From: Hofstenia miamia | Taxonomy: Eukaryota > Xenacoelomorpha > Acoela > Hofsteniidae | Assembly (NCBI GenBank): GCA_900660155.1 | Contig: CABFPE010000017.1 | Location: 590,611 to 654,610, forward strand | Direction of reading: 5' to 3' | DNA: 64,000 nucleotides | In this document: positions 23,723 through 34,723 of the stretch, one piece after another | Layout: the number at the start of each line of letters is the position of its first letter | Numbering within the stretch: the stretch's first letter is position 1 | Notes under the pieces: model-generated | Told to the model about the DNA's origin: nothing | Seen by the model: only the letters and a program-made list of their open reading frames with translations | Database searches by the model: none | Position numbers and translations under genes: made by a program

Positions 23723-24135
23723 ATGGGCTTTCTAAATTACTATGGCTCATTCATTCCTGAACTAGCCAACTGAACTGAACACATATCAAATTTGCTCTGA
23801 AAGAACACAGAGTTCTGTTGGACCTGGGCCAAACAAGAGGATCTGGATTCCATGAAATATTAACTAAGACAGATCCCAAGTTTGATTACCCCTGACTACA
23901 CCAAGGAGTTTATAGTCGACTGCAATGTGAGCTCCTTTGCCATCAGTGGTGTATTAAGCCAGATTATCAACAGTCAGGGTCCCCAAGTGCAGTACTTTAG
24001 CCAGAAGCTCTGAAGTGCTGAGCTAAATTATGGAGCAACAAAATCCGAGATGCTAGCCCTTGTCAAGAGTCTGAAGAAGTTTCATTTCTTTGTTTTAGGT
24101 CGTCAGTTTGTTGTTTGCACCAATAACTCCATGCT
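23723..24135 (+). pseudogene. Element B RNase H domain (fossil)
   Basis: A MGFLNYYGSFIPELAN connection segment ('.GLvnYYR.Fip..A') leads into EFIVDCNVSSFAISGVLSQI (first RNase H strand, catalytic Asp), then QYFSQKL...AELNYGATKSEMLALV (the family's 'fSrkL...E.nY...e.E.LA'). Standard position directly after RT. Confidence 0.8.
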
Positions 24136-24138
24136 AGC

Positions 24139-25670
24139 ATGGCTCAAAATGTTTTTGGGGGACAAATCAAACATCATTGCCCAATGGTTAGAATATTTAA
24201 ACAACTTGACCTTTATGAGAGGGACCTGAGGAAGCCGCCTGGTGAGAAGACTCCTTTTGGGTTTATCCCAGCATGTGACTACGAGCTCCTTCCTGACATT
24301 AATGCTGATTGGAATGGGAAAGTGATCCTCCCCATTATGGTGAAGGAGGAGATATCAGAGAAGGAAATCACTGTCCATCAGTTACACAATAAGATCTTAT
24401 TGGAAATCATCTACAAAGTAAACAACCCTAATAGCACTGTAAGTGATGTCACCAAAAGGTATTTCCAACATTACCACTGGAATGTCACTGACACTAGACT
24501 TCTTTATGTGCACAGCCAAACAACTGTCTGGCAATTCCAGATTACTTTAAGAGGGATCTTGTCCAGAAGATTCATGAATGCAGTCACCTCAGAATTATCC
24601 AGACCAAGTGAACCTTCAATGCCCATTACGTTACCATATGTATAAGAGCTACTGTTCAAGATGTAATAGACAAGTGTGAAGCATGCCTGCTTCAGGGAGC
24701 CAGACACTTTCCAGAACAGAGAGCCAAGCTCCACAGTTGGGTCACTGAAAGAACTAATGAAGTAGTCCATATGGACATAGAGAAATTGTTGAGGGATGAA
24801 GAGGGATTCCAGTATGTTTTGGTCTTGATAGACCATTTCACTAAATATGCAAGACTCATTCTGATTGACAACACTACAGCCAAAGTCATCAGAGAAAAGA
24901 TTGATGGCCACCCTTATGAAAGAACTAGAAATAGTGCACGACTTCACTACCACATACCATCCACAATCAAATGGTGTCATTGAGCAACACTGTCATTAAG
25001 TTGATCTGAGTAGACTTAGCCCACACTGCCAGCAGAAATTTGAGACATGTAATAGAGGCAGTAGAGTTCTTCTGCAACACCGCCATTCACTCTACCTCCA
25101 AAGTGAGCCCTTTTAAGGCTATGTTTGGCCACTATCCATAATGTTCCCAGATTACAACAAACTGACCTTGAAGAATTTTGTGAATTGGATGCTACAGGAA
25201 TTTCAGGAAATGCATCTCTCTATCTGCTGGAACACCAACCAGTCAGTTATTTGCCAGAAAAGGAACTTCAATAAGAAATTGCATGGCAAACCACACAAGC
25301 AAGTAGATTCTGTCTTTGCTTACTTTCCCCATCAGATTACTGATGCCAATCAAGTATGAAAGCTTGCCACCAATTGGCAAGGTCATTTTACTATAACAAA
25401 AGTTGTTCTAGATCACCACTGGTACTTACTAGATAATGGTAAAGTTGCCCATTTTCAGCAACTTAGGAGAACTATTAAAGATATACATAATGTAGTCATC
25501 AACAGTAATAATGAGTTTTCCCTCATTGATGATGGTGTAAATGAGATTGAATATTATGATAACCTCACCAAATGTGAGGAAGACGACCTTACACAGGTTG
25601 AGTATGATAGTAACCTTGGTAGTAGTAGCAACACTATAGCTACTTGTGTTTTGCCTAAATGAAAAGCTAG
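24139..25670 (+). pseudogene. Element B integrase (fossil)
   Basis: The N-terminal zinc-finger zone ends with DKCEACLLQGARHFP. The core starts at VVHMDIEKLLRDEEGFQYVL with DHFTKYARLILIDNTTA, the 'D......G....lv..D.fSkw....p....tA' block. The DE-box region has TTYHIPSTIKWCH-like sequence, and the C-terminal part contains NWQGHFTITKVV, the GPY/F-type module. Conserved against D (47.2-48.0 kb) and the short A remnant. Broken and old. Confidence 0.8.
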
Positions 25671-25699
25671 AAACCAGAGATATTTAGATCATTTAAATA

Positions 25700-28577
25700 C
25701 CCAGGATTGGGACCTTAATCTTATATCTTTGTTTAGTAACCATGAAAAGATCAGAAAATCACCCACCAGCCAGACGCCATGTGCGACAATGGATGAACCT
25801 GCAAGATGAGATGAATCAAACAACAAGACTGAGATGAGTAGATGAAAGCACCATATGAAATCTAGATCACCCAGCAGAAGACACCAGTAGTAGCAGCCAC
25901 CACTATGAGGAGAGACAACTCTCTCCTTGGAAGCAGACTTCCCATGACTATGCTCAGAGACAACTCTTGGAGCAGGAGCAGACCTTGGACAACTACGTAT
26001 GGAGACAACTCTCCAAGGAGCTTAGAGTGCCTTTTGCCCAACTCACTAACATAACCCCATTCCAAGTTGACTCAAAACCCCCTCCTAGTCCTGGTCCCTC
26101 CTCCCATGATTCAACTAGCCATGGATCCTGAAAAGCAGAGGAACAAAAAGTGAAGACATCTAATGTTGCAGATGAGATTCTACATCCATAATTCATCACT
26201 ACACAAAAGGCAGTTTATTTAGTTCATTACAATCTATCAGAGGAGACTAGAAAGAGGCTGTGATGGACTTTTAACACCAAAGATTTAACTTGTTCCATTG
26301 ACGTCATTCCCTTTATTATTGATGTGGAGCGTAGGCCCAAGATTAACACTATTATCTGCTATGACTCCAAGATGCTAGCTTGCATGGCGCAGCCCTATTG
26401 GCAAAGCACCATCCACACTATGTTTGACAAAGACTTCAACCTGTCCCACCTGCGCTAACTTTTAAACAGCAAGGAGAAAATCAAGAAATTCAAGTGTGTC
26501 AACATCGACTTCAACAATCTGTTAACTGTCTACTTCTTTTGTGTAAATGAGATAACTCACCTGCAGATTGACTTGCTAAGGTGGAGAAGATATGCTTAGT
26601 CATGTTTTTAAAGGAGGAGTACCAAGATACCATCCTGGACAAAGTTGAGAAAACTTACACTTCCACACAGAGAAGTTTACAGTCTTATACAGCAGTTCAT
26701 ACAGGCCCATGAGTATGTATAACACTCATGTAATTTCAGCCACAAAGATTATCTACACAGACCTGCTCATGTGCAAAAAGATCCCCATGCACTGTCTTGT
26801 GGTTGACACTTGTCTAATCATCAACACATGCATTCAGGCCCAAACTCTGGAGTTGATTACCATCAGCTCACCCAGCCTCTCTACCATATCAGATCTCCAA
26901 GTAAGCTTCACTTTTTCACAAAGCACAGCCATGCTGCAAGAAATCGACAAAGTATGGGAAACCTAAAAGCAGATCACAGTCTGGAAACTGAGTGGCCTAC
27001 AATCAACATTCACAGCCCGACTTCACAGTATCATTGATCCATTGAGAGAATCTTAGCTGAGTTACGCCTATCACATGATACACAAGACCGCCAAAACTTT
27101 TCTGAAAAGTTATTCTCTGAGAAATTTGCGCCAGCAATCCAATCACGTGGAGCTATGTGGGTTCTAGCCGCCTTTCTTACTGTCAATCCTCAAATTCAGC
27201 TGCCTCTGGATAAACCAACTCAAGAAAAACTCACGAACAGTGTCCTCATGAAATCGCCATTGGTCCCACTGCCTGGAAAGTGAAAAATTTGCTGCTCCAC
27301 TCATGTTTGTTGCCTGCTTCTCCAGGGAAATCAAAAAAAGCTGTGGAATGTTTTGAGAAGTTTTACACTAGCTTCATTGGATCCAGTGGACCCCTCAGTC
27401 ATCTGCCACCACAAATGATCATGAACCATTTAGGAGTCACCTTTTCAGACTTAAACATCTTTTTGTATATGCTCAAGAAATATATGTGGGGAGCCACCAC
27501 TGAGACTAAATTTCCTTTGCTCAACTCAGAATACACGCCCCAGTGCACCAGCTGGCTCATGTGCCACAAGTATGGCTCTATCAAGCAATTCCTTGAGCTT
27601 GTTGGCCATTATGACGTCCAGTCATGCACAGAGAATTTGTTCAACCTGGAGTGCCTTAACTACACAGAGTACAGATACAGCCACCTCATGAAGATGCAGT
27701 GACAAGCCACCAAGGATGGCAAGATCAGAGATCAGCCCTATCACTGTCTTGGGACAGACAATGAAGACACCAGAGTAATTCTACCATGAGGAAGAGCTTT
27801 TATCCTCATCATCAATAGAAGTATTGCCTGTGACTAAAGCCTTGATTGAAGCTGTCAACTTAGAGAAATTTTCTAGAACCACAGTCCCACCAAAGCTCAT
27901 GCCAGCTTGGTCCATCACTGATAATGAAAGAATTCTAACTATTGAGCACCACCCTGACGAATTCACTGAGAAACCAGCTATTGTCAATAGAGTTGTCAAG
28001 CCTAATAGTGACAACAACATATTAGGTCTTATGAAATGGTGTATTACTGAGATGCTTACCAAAGAAGAGCTGGTCCTCCTACTATGGCAAGGACAACTCT
28101 CCCTGGATGTACAGTGCACCACAGCCTGCCTACACCTAACTCCTCCTCAGATTGAAAACTTATGAAGCCACAGACTCTGCAGTGCTTTTTGGGAATCCAT
28201 TTGAGAAGCCAAGATCAACTATCCTGTCACTATCAGAACTGCCTCCCTCCAGTGCAAGTCAAGTTTTGCCCAACTGGAAGACAACATTGAGAAGAACAAT
28301 CTCCTCTGTATTCCGCCTTCTTGTCTGATGATGCTGCTGATCCTGCCATCCTGGAGTGTCCGCCATGCAAGAAAAAAGGTTTCCCCCACATTGCTTGCAT
28401 CAATTATGTGTCAACTGACACTAAGATCAATAAGGCGATGCAAATGAAAGAGTATAATGAAACCCATAATGCACTGTTGGAAGGTGAAAATCTTGAACAA
28501 GTATATATCAATGGGAAGCTAACAATAAAAGACATCTTTCAAAAAGGGCAGCCCATTTCTACCCAACTGGAAAAGAT
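25700..28577 (+). pseudogene. Element B accessory module, part 1 (unknown family, fossil)
   Basis: Downstream of integrase and outside any known Ty3/gypsy gene. Recognisable blocks in order: a Pro/Ser-rich piece (about 26.06-26.12 kb), IPFIIDVERRPKINTIICYD (about 26.3 kb), LKADHSLETEWPTINIHSP (about 27.0 kb), a SDLNIFLYMLKKYMWGATTE region (about 27.45 kb), WCITEMLTKEEL (about 28.03 kb), CTTACLHLTPPQIENL and EYNETHNALLEGENLEQVYI (about 28.46 kb). These recur in A, C and E. There is no transmembrane segment, signal peptide, cleavage site or cysteine pattern of an envelope protein. Function unknown. The copy is broken. Confidence 0.6.
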
Positions 28578-29698
28578 TGTAGCATCATCCACATAAAATC
28601 TCAAATAAGCTGCAAAACATTGAGCAGAGGGGATTAAAGTCAAAGAAAGATGATTAAAAAATATTGTAATCAAATCAATTAGAATTATTTAAGATTTATT
28701 TGTATCATGCAACTAAGAAACAATATGTGTCAAAAAAGAGATATTTGTATCTGTCAATAAAAATACTTTTTGACTAAATGACGCTTTCATTATTTTCAGC
28801 TGCCATCTTGGCAGAAGTTCAAATTTGAATCAACAGGTACTTCTTTTGGAAATACTATAAATACATTTAAAACCATTGTAAGAGTTTGATAAAGAATTTT
28901 ACTTGGAATTCTTATTTTGTTTCATATTAACAGTTTGATTATTTAATACGATGTCAAGCTAATTGAGTGGTGTTTAGTAGTGGTCTGGATACATCACAGG
29001 GAATGATTCTAGGGTCTCTGTGCCAGATCATGAAAGTGCACATAGGTTAGGTATAGGGGTTTTCTCTTGATTATCCAACTAGCATTTCATTACTGCATGT
29101 ATTGAAATAATTAATTGTCAACAAACAGTTGGATGACCAAAGCCTAGGAATTATGTTAATATTGTTTTAGATCCAAATTTATGACCTATAATCAGCTGAT
29201 AAAGTGACAATACATGTAGTAAACTATAAATGTAGGTTAGGGAGTTGTTCAAATCAAATATATTTAATTAAGCCAATATATTATCAGTAATGGCTACATG
29301 TAACAATTAATGAGCAACTAGTAACAATTCAGGTTGCAAATAGATATAACACTTTCACAAAATAGAGTTTAAGTTGTGCTGTGCCTTGAGTATGCTCTGA
29401 GCTAAAGTAGGGTACACATAAACTGTATTGATTGAGCCGAGATGTGGCACTCAACCATGGGATGGAATAGTGGAACTGGATGTGGAGATTTGCTTTGGGC
29501 AGATGCCCATTAGGAAATCACTACACTTTCTGCATGGCTTTGTCACCTAAATAGAATGGTTAATTCTAGGTTACATAAGCTAACAGAAGCGACAAGTCAA
29601 GCAGTGTGCAACAAGTAAATCCTTACCCACAATAACATGCCTAATGTCATACAGTAACATTAGATGAACAGTGATAATGCCTGGTAGAGGATGTTACA
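28578..29698 (+). repeat. Solo LTR, family 1 (copy in element B)
   Basis: A 1,121-bp block starting TGTAGCATCATCC and ending GGTAGAGGATGTTACA. It is flanked by the 4-bp repeat AGAT (28574-28577 and 29699-29702). It interrupts the accessory module of B. It matches the copies at 12504-13653 (other orientation) and 45841-46947. Confidence 0.85.
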
Positions 29699-30435
29699 AG
29701 ATCCACAGGACCATCAACTCCCTTGATCCTCACGTTGTAATTTTGTTCCTGGCAGGAGGTGATCTCATGTGGACAAATAAAGCTGAGACAATCACCTGAT
29801 ACTATGATGTTACAAAGCACATTGAAATAATTACCATGGTATGCACCAGCATCACTGATCCCAAAGAAATGACACTACAGCAGCTGAATGAGTACTGTTC
29901 ACTCTTCATTGATCACACCACACATATGGGATCCTGTTTTTCTTCATTTTTACCCTGATACAAAAATCAGTGCTGAAGATGTGCACACCTCTGACATGGA
30001 TGCCCCAATGACACTTCTCATTGCCCTCAAGGGCCTCTGGCTGTATGAACGTTTTTATGATACATTCACTAGGAGATTGAATGCATTACAACACAATTGT
30101 CCCATTAGTTCTAGGCTACTGGAGCTCATGTATTTTAGGCTATGGAGTGAAACTGTCACTCAATGAGAGGCACTTATGCAAGTAACTTGGCGACCACAGT
30201 ACACAGAGGTTTCATCCTGGGATGATGTGCTGGCCAAGGAAATGGTTGAAGAAGCCCAAAAGCTGTTGTGTGGTCCTACTGTCCAACTGTTACTGTAAAC
30301 TTAACCATGGTACACAGAGGTTTCATCCTGGGATGATGTGCTGGCCAAGGAAATGGTTGAAGAAGCCCAAAAGCTGTTGTGTGGTCCTACTGTCCAACTG
30401 TTACTGTAAACTTACCATGCATTTATTGGGGGGCG
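29699..30435 (+). pseudogene. Element B accessory module, part 2 (fossil)
   Basis: Continues the module after the solo LTR. A YYDVTKHIEIITMV block matches YYDVTKRKEIIT of C (about 35.91 kb). Then FLHFYPDTKISAEDVHTSD and MTLLIALKGLWLYERFYDTF match FVHFYPDITIRAEDAHTSN and MTLMIALKGFQLYKRFYDTF of C and MTLMIAIKGICLYE of A. It ends just before a G-rich tract and the 3' LTR. This C-terminal part is the best conserved segment of the module. Unknown function. Confidence 0.65.
30199..30420 (+). repeat. 111-bp tandem duplication at the 3' end of element B
   Basis: GTACACAGAGGTTTCATCC starts at 30199 and again at 30310. The two 111-bp units are almost identical, so the duplication is much younger than the element around it. 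Confidence 0.85.
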
Positions 30436-31253
30436 TTTAGAATTTTTCAGGGCCTCTTATTTCTTTTATTTTTATTTATTGGCACTCTCTTCAATTAATT
30501 CAGTGCTATTACCATCATTTATTTAGTGATTTTTATTAATTTTCAGTGTTTTGAACTTAGTTTTCAAATTTATTGTAATTGTCAACTTGATTCAAGAGTA
30601 CATGTCATTGCTCATTTAATTTGTGATGGAAAAAGTGAATTTTGTAAAACTTTAAATATTTACCTTTTCTCTGTATAAATTAGGGAACTTATTGTAATCA
30701 TTGTCAAAATAAATCTCATTCTCACTGGATAACATTTGCTTTTTTATCCCTTATTATACCTCTAACCTTTTTTAGTATTGGTATTAATATGATAATAAAC
30801 TTGTAAGATCCAGTGATAATGTGGGAGGAACGCTGCTGTCCCTGGGGTGATAACTTGCTCCTTGATAGATGTGAGCCCATATTGTGGTCACTTTAGTGCT
30901 ATGTGTAGGCATAGGAAATAAAATAACTTCACTCTCAATCAATCTTACATGCACATAACATCACACTATGCAAATATATTATGCTGTTGGCATATGCAAA
31001 TACATGGTAATTACACATTATTACTATTTTATTACATGAGCTGAGATAACAAGAACAATGAGCTAAATTTGTTTTATTGAGCTAGAAATTAAACTTGAGA
31101 CACACAATTAGCACCCTGGCTGGTAAGGATGGATTCTAATGATTTGGCTACCAATCTTCATCTGTTTTGTTAAAGTACAGGCTGCTCTCAGCAATGTTAA
31201 TTCTTTGCAACCTTGTACTGCTCAAGCTGCTAGACGCGCCCTGTAATTCTACA
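30436..31253 (+). repeat. 3' LTR of element B (family 3)
   Basis: Begins after the tract GGGGGGCG, parallel to AGGAGGGCG|TGTAGAG in C, and ends GTAATTCTACA. Length 818 bp. Related to 18796-19767 and 36434-37319. Confidence 0.75.
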
Positions 31254-31458
31254 TTAATGACTCTCTATGTGTCAAGGTATCTTCTGATTCAATAATTAAG
31301 TGATGATTGTGTGGTTTGATGTGATGTCTAGTAATGCTGATTTGATTTGCACAGGTGTCTGTAGTAATAGATACCAAGGCAACAGTGTCTACTGTAGCTT
31401 GGAGTATAATCCCATTTGTTGTTATTGGTATTGTGTTCTTGTTCAGATTTGTTGTCAC
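31254..31458 (-). pseudogene. Element F aspartic protease region (fossil)
   Basis: An ITTNGIILQATVDTVALVSI block matches the start of the aspartic protease in D (VVNGVMIKATIDMGVVISL, about 39.93 kb) and A. Only the N-terminal part is present before the border with element B. Confidence 0.55.
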
Positions 31459-31484
31459 AAGGACTGTTCCAGTACAGTTGTGAG

Positions 31485-32433
31485 TTAGTAGTTTAAATCC
31501 TCGTCAAAATCTGATTTGAATTCATATATGTCACTATCATCTGCATAGTAGCAACCTTTGTCTGCAATCAGGTGAATGGTTTTAGTAAAATTAGGACTGT
31601 TATGTCCTTTTGTCCTAATTTTCATCTTGTTTAGGTTGATGGATTTCAGAGTTTTATCGCTGGATGGTGATTCAGACTTAGTGTTTTTGTCCATGGATGG
31701 TAAGGAATTTTGTTGTTGTTGGTTTATTGCTTTTTGGAATAAACATTTTGGTGTTAGTGTTTAATTATATTTAGTTAGCAATTTTGGAGTAGGTATTGAA
31801 TTGAAGTTTTGCCTCAATGGCTTTCTTAATAAACATTGATAGTTTATCTTCTGCACTGTGTATGAATAAATCATGCAATGAATATTCAATAGATGTATGA
31901 CTATGACTAAGTCTATAGAGGCATTTGATTTGTAAGATGTACTTCTCAATATCTTCAATTTTCTGGCAGGCTATTTTGAGTACAATTTTGCATTTGCTAC
32001 ATGCCATTGGGGCATGGAAATAGTCATAAAAATTTTGTATCAATAATTCATAATTTGATTTGATGGACATGTCTAGCATTAAATAGTAATTGTAAGCTTT
32101 TCTGGTTAAAAAGCTCTCAAACTGCCAAGCACATATTATTGTGCAGCACATTGGGCTATTAGATTCTGTTCATAGAAGAAGAGCCATTCCTCTAATGTAG
32201 GAGAAGTGCAGTTGACTTTGCAAGAAATAGTGTGGAGGCACTAATATTTTTAAGTTTTTGTTGGTTGCTACTGCTTGTAAATTTATTTGGGGGCTTTCAA
32301 TAGCCTTTAATTTGTTTGTTATCATGTCTAATTTGTCATTTAAATTATCTAAAATTGGATGGTTGATTGGTGACTGAGGGAATTGAGCCATTGGTGGTGT
32401 TTTTTCATTCATGACAATGTCTGTAGAATGCAA
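31485..32433 (-). pseudogene. Element F gag (fossil)
   Basis: The 32170-32433 piece has a helical NLNDKLDMITNKLKAIES segment. The 31761-32151 piece contains AWQFESFLTRKAYNYYLML, which resembles the 'tGtA..wy..l' block of Ty3/gypsy gag capsid domains, followed by IEKYILQIKCLYRL. The 31485-31694 piece is basic then acidic (DIYEFKSDFDED), similar to the acidic linker after the zinc knuckle in D. No intact zinc knuckle seen. Confidence 0.55.
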
Positions 32434-32998
32434 AGATTTGATATTTTTTGTGACAGTAGGGGACTGATTATCATACTGTCTTGTGCTTTGAGCATTTAAA
32501 ATTGGTTCTATAGCTTTTGCAGGAGTTTTTACCTACTTAAGCTTTCTTCAACTGCTTGTAGATTTCTTATGTAGAACTTAGTGGATTCTACTTGCAGCTA
32601 AAGAGTTTTATTTTTTGCTTCTTGACCAATTAAATGACTGTTTACTTGTATATTGTGGGAGTTGCATTCTTCTACTTGTTGAAATAGATTAGCAGTAGGT
32701 TTGGCTGGTTAGAGTTTGCATTCTTCTAAATTGTTTTTTGGCTATCAATGACACTGAAAAGTGGTAGTTCCCAACTGCAATTCCAATTGTAATAAGGTTT
32801 GAATTCTTCTCTCATAAAGTTCAGAATCTTGCTGGTGGTTATTAAAAAGAAGGAAACAAAGACTAATAATAAACTGTGATTTATTTATTTCCTTTGTATA
32901 CCAAACTAATTATTCCTTTTGATTAATTGTAAATTCAATTTAAGTGTAGTTAAGACATACTGTTTATCAGCAAGTTGTTTGGCAAAAAGTAATAATGT

Positions 32999-33330
32999 TG
33001 TAGAGTCACTTGGGAAAATTTTGTGATTATTATTTCTTGATTTTATATTTGCAATTACATCAGTATGACGTAAAGTCTTATTTTGGTTTTAGTTTACAAA
33101 AATAATTTAATGTTCCCCTCAATTAGGTGGTACATATTATTATTGCTCAAATTAAATTGTGAGGGAAAAACATGACATGATTATCATATGATCTTTAGTT
33201 GTAAACAAAGACAGGTAATAATTTGAATTGTATAAATTGAGCAATGATGTAGAAAATGGTTAATAGATTTTATCTAGCTTCAACTACCATTTACCATTTA
33301 TTTTATTAACTTTTTTTTATATGCAATTAA
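32999..33330 (+). repeat. 5' LTR of element C (family 3), left part
   Basis: TGTAGAGTCACTTGGG... matches 36434 onward for about 300 bp (e.g. TTGTGATTATTATTTCTTGA, then GACATGATTATCA). It is then interrupted by the solo LTR at 33331. Confidence 0.8.
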
Positions 33331-34346
33331 TGTAGAATCATGCCAACCCACTGTGAGGGTATTATTTAGAGAAAGCTTTTACTTTTCCTAGATTAACCAC
33401 TAATCAGAGTTGACACTTTTCCGTTTTCTCTCCTTTATAATAAGTGTGCGGTTTATTAAACTAGTTTAATATGCAAGAGCCTTTGTAGCTACTCAATTAA
33501 CTCAACTTATTTAGGTAAAGCAGAGAGTTTGGAAGACAGGATCGACACTCAAGAGTAAACGTGCATATCCAGGAACACATCCGCCAGCCGCATCTTACCA
33601 ATGGAACTGCCAATGTGAGATAGAGAACAATAATGGAATGGTAATGTGAATAGCAAACTCAGTGTAATGGGATTGGCGACTACTTAAGAATTTAGTGCAT
33701 TGATTGTTTTTGTTATTACGAACTAATGCAATAAATGAAGTTGTGCAACCTTGCTGCTGAACTAGCTTATTATAAGGCCTTACATGTAATAACCCTACAT
33801 ATAGATATATATCTAATAGCCCTTGATACATGTAAACAATCAATGCCATCAGCGGAAAACAGTAACTAGAGGTCGGTCAAAGATCTACTGTATAAAACAT
33901 TGAGCAACATGTAATGACTATTAAATAAACTATGTATAATAAAATATCAGAATACAATCGTAATAACTGTTCAAATGTAAACACTATTAAATCATCAATC
34001 GGCATGCAACATAATGAATGTAATAATTAACTTGAGTTCATTGGTAAAATAATTGACATGTAAAACCTACAGGCTGTGATAACACTATTGGGCAAGCAAT
34101 GACAATTAGGAAAGCTATAACAGTAAAAAACTCCTATACCTATCCGTAACCTAAGAGCACACCAGGTAACTACAGCTGTCGCCCTCCCCGCTGTGGAATA
34201 GCTATTAGGAGGCTGCTCCAGCATACCTTTAACCGGATGTGGGAACCACCATACAATTACCCTAGCTCGTAGACATTTAGCTTTCCATCAGAATATATAA
34301 AATAACCTGACAAAAGAAAATGAATCCAAAGTAGATTTGCTCATCA
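33331..34346 (-). repeat. Solo LTR, family 2
   Basis: On the minus strand it runs from TGATGAGCAAATC to GGCATGATTCTACA, 1,016 bp, flanked by TTAA (33327-33330 and 34347-34350). A diverged relative of the LTR block at 14381-15276. Inserted into the 5' LTR of element C. Confidence 0.7.
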
Positions 34347-34723
34347 TTAATTACATCCTGTTCAATATATTTATAGCACTTGGTAATAAACAACTAAATA
34401 CTCGACTAGTACCTGTTAATCTTTCTTGTTTACAGTTTTTCCCTTGCTTAATATTTCTGCTAAGATTACGCAACGTCAGCGTTAATTTGACTACACTGTT
34501 TGACCATCTTTTGTTTTGTCAAATACTGTCGAGTATAATTTTAGATATAATTGCACAAAACATTTACAAAGTGAAAATAATCAATCCTATCATGATTTAC
34601 ATTTTAATCATTATAATCAATATTAATAATATTAGTCTTTGTTTCCTTCATCTTTTTCTCTCATCTTGACCAATCATGATAGTTTGATAGATTATGTCAC
34701 AATAAACCCTAAAATAAGAAACA

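Larger units (their letters stand above)
20745..31253 (+). mobile_element. Element B: fossil Ty3/gypsy-like LTR retroelement with accessory module
   Basis: Order on the plus strand: remnant of 5' LTR (about 20745-21002), PBS (21003), gag (about 21480-22400), protease region, RT (about 22900-23720), RNase H (about 23730-24135), integrase (24139-25670), then a long extra coding module (25700-28577 and 29699-30435) and a 3' LTR (30436-31253). The YMDDIL RT motif and the RT-RNase H-IN order make it Ty3/gypsy-like. A family 1 solo LTR lies within the module. It is broken at many positions (dozens) and clearly ancient. By eye the two LTR pieces differ at roughly one base in eight to ten. Confidence 0.85.
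31254..32994 (-). mobile_element. Element F: fossil gag-protease fragment of an LTR element
   Basis: The minus-strand order from 32.45 kb downward is gag N-terminal piece, capsid-like piece, acidic linker, protease. It stops exactly at the end of element B's 3' LTR (31253), so it was probably cut when B or a rearrangement arrived. The upstream part runs to element C at 32995. The gag type resembles D more than B. The fragment is broken and old. Confidence 0.6.

Noticed and set aside
25700-30435. Accessory module read as a retroviral-type envelope gene
   Set aside because: The position fits, but there is no signal peptide, hydrophobic fusion or anchor segment, cleavage motif or cysteine pattern in any of the four copies.
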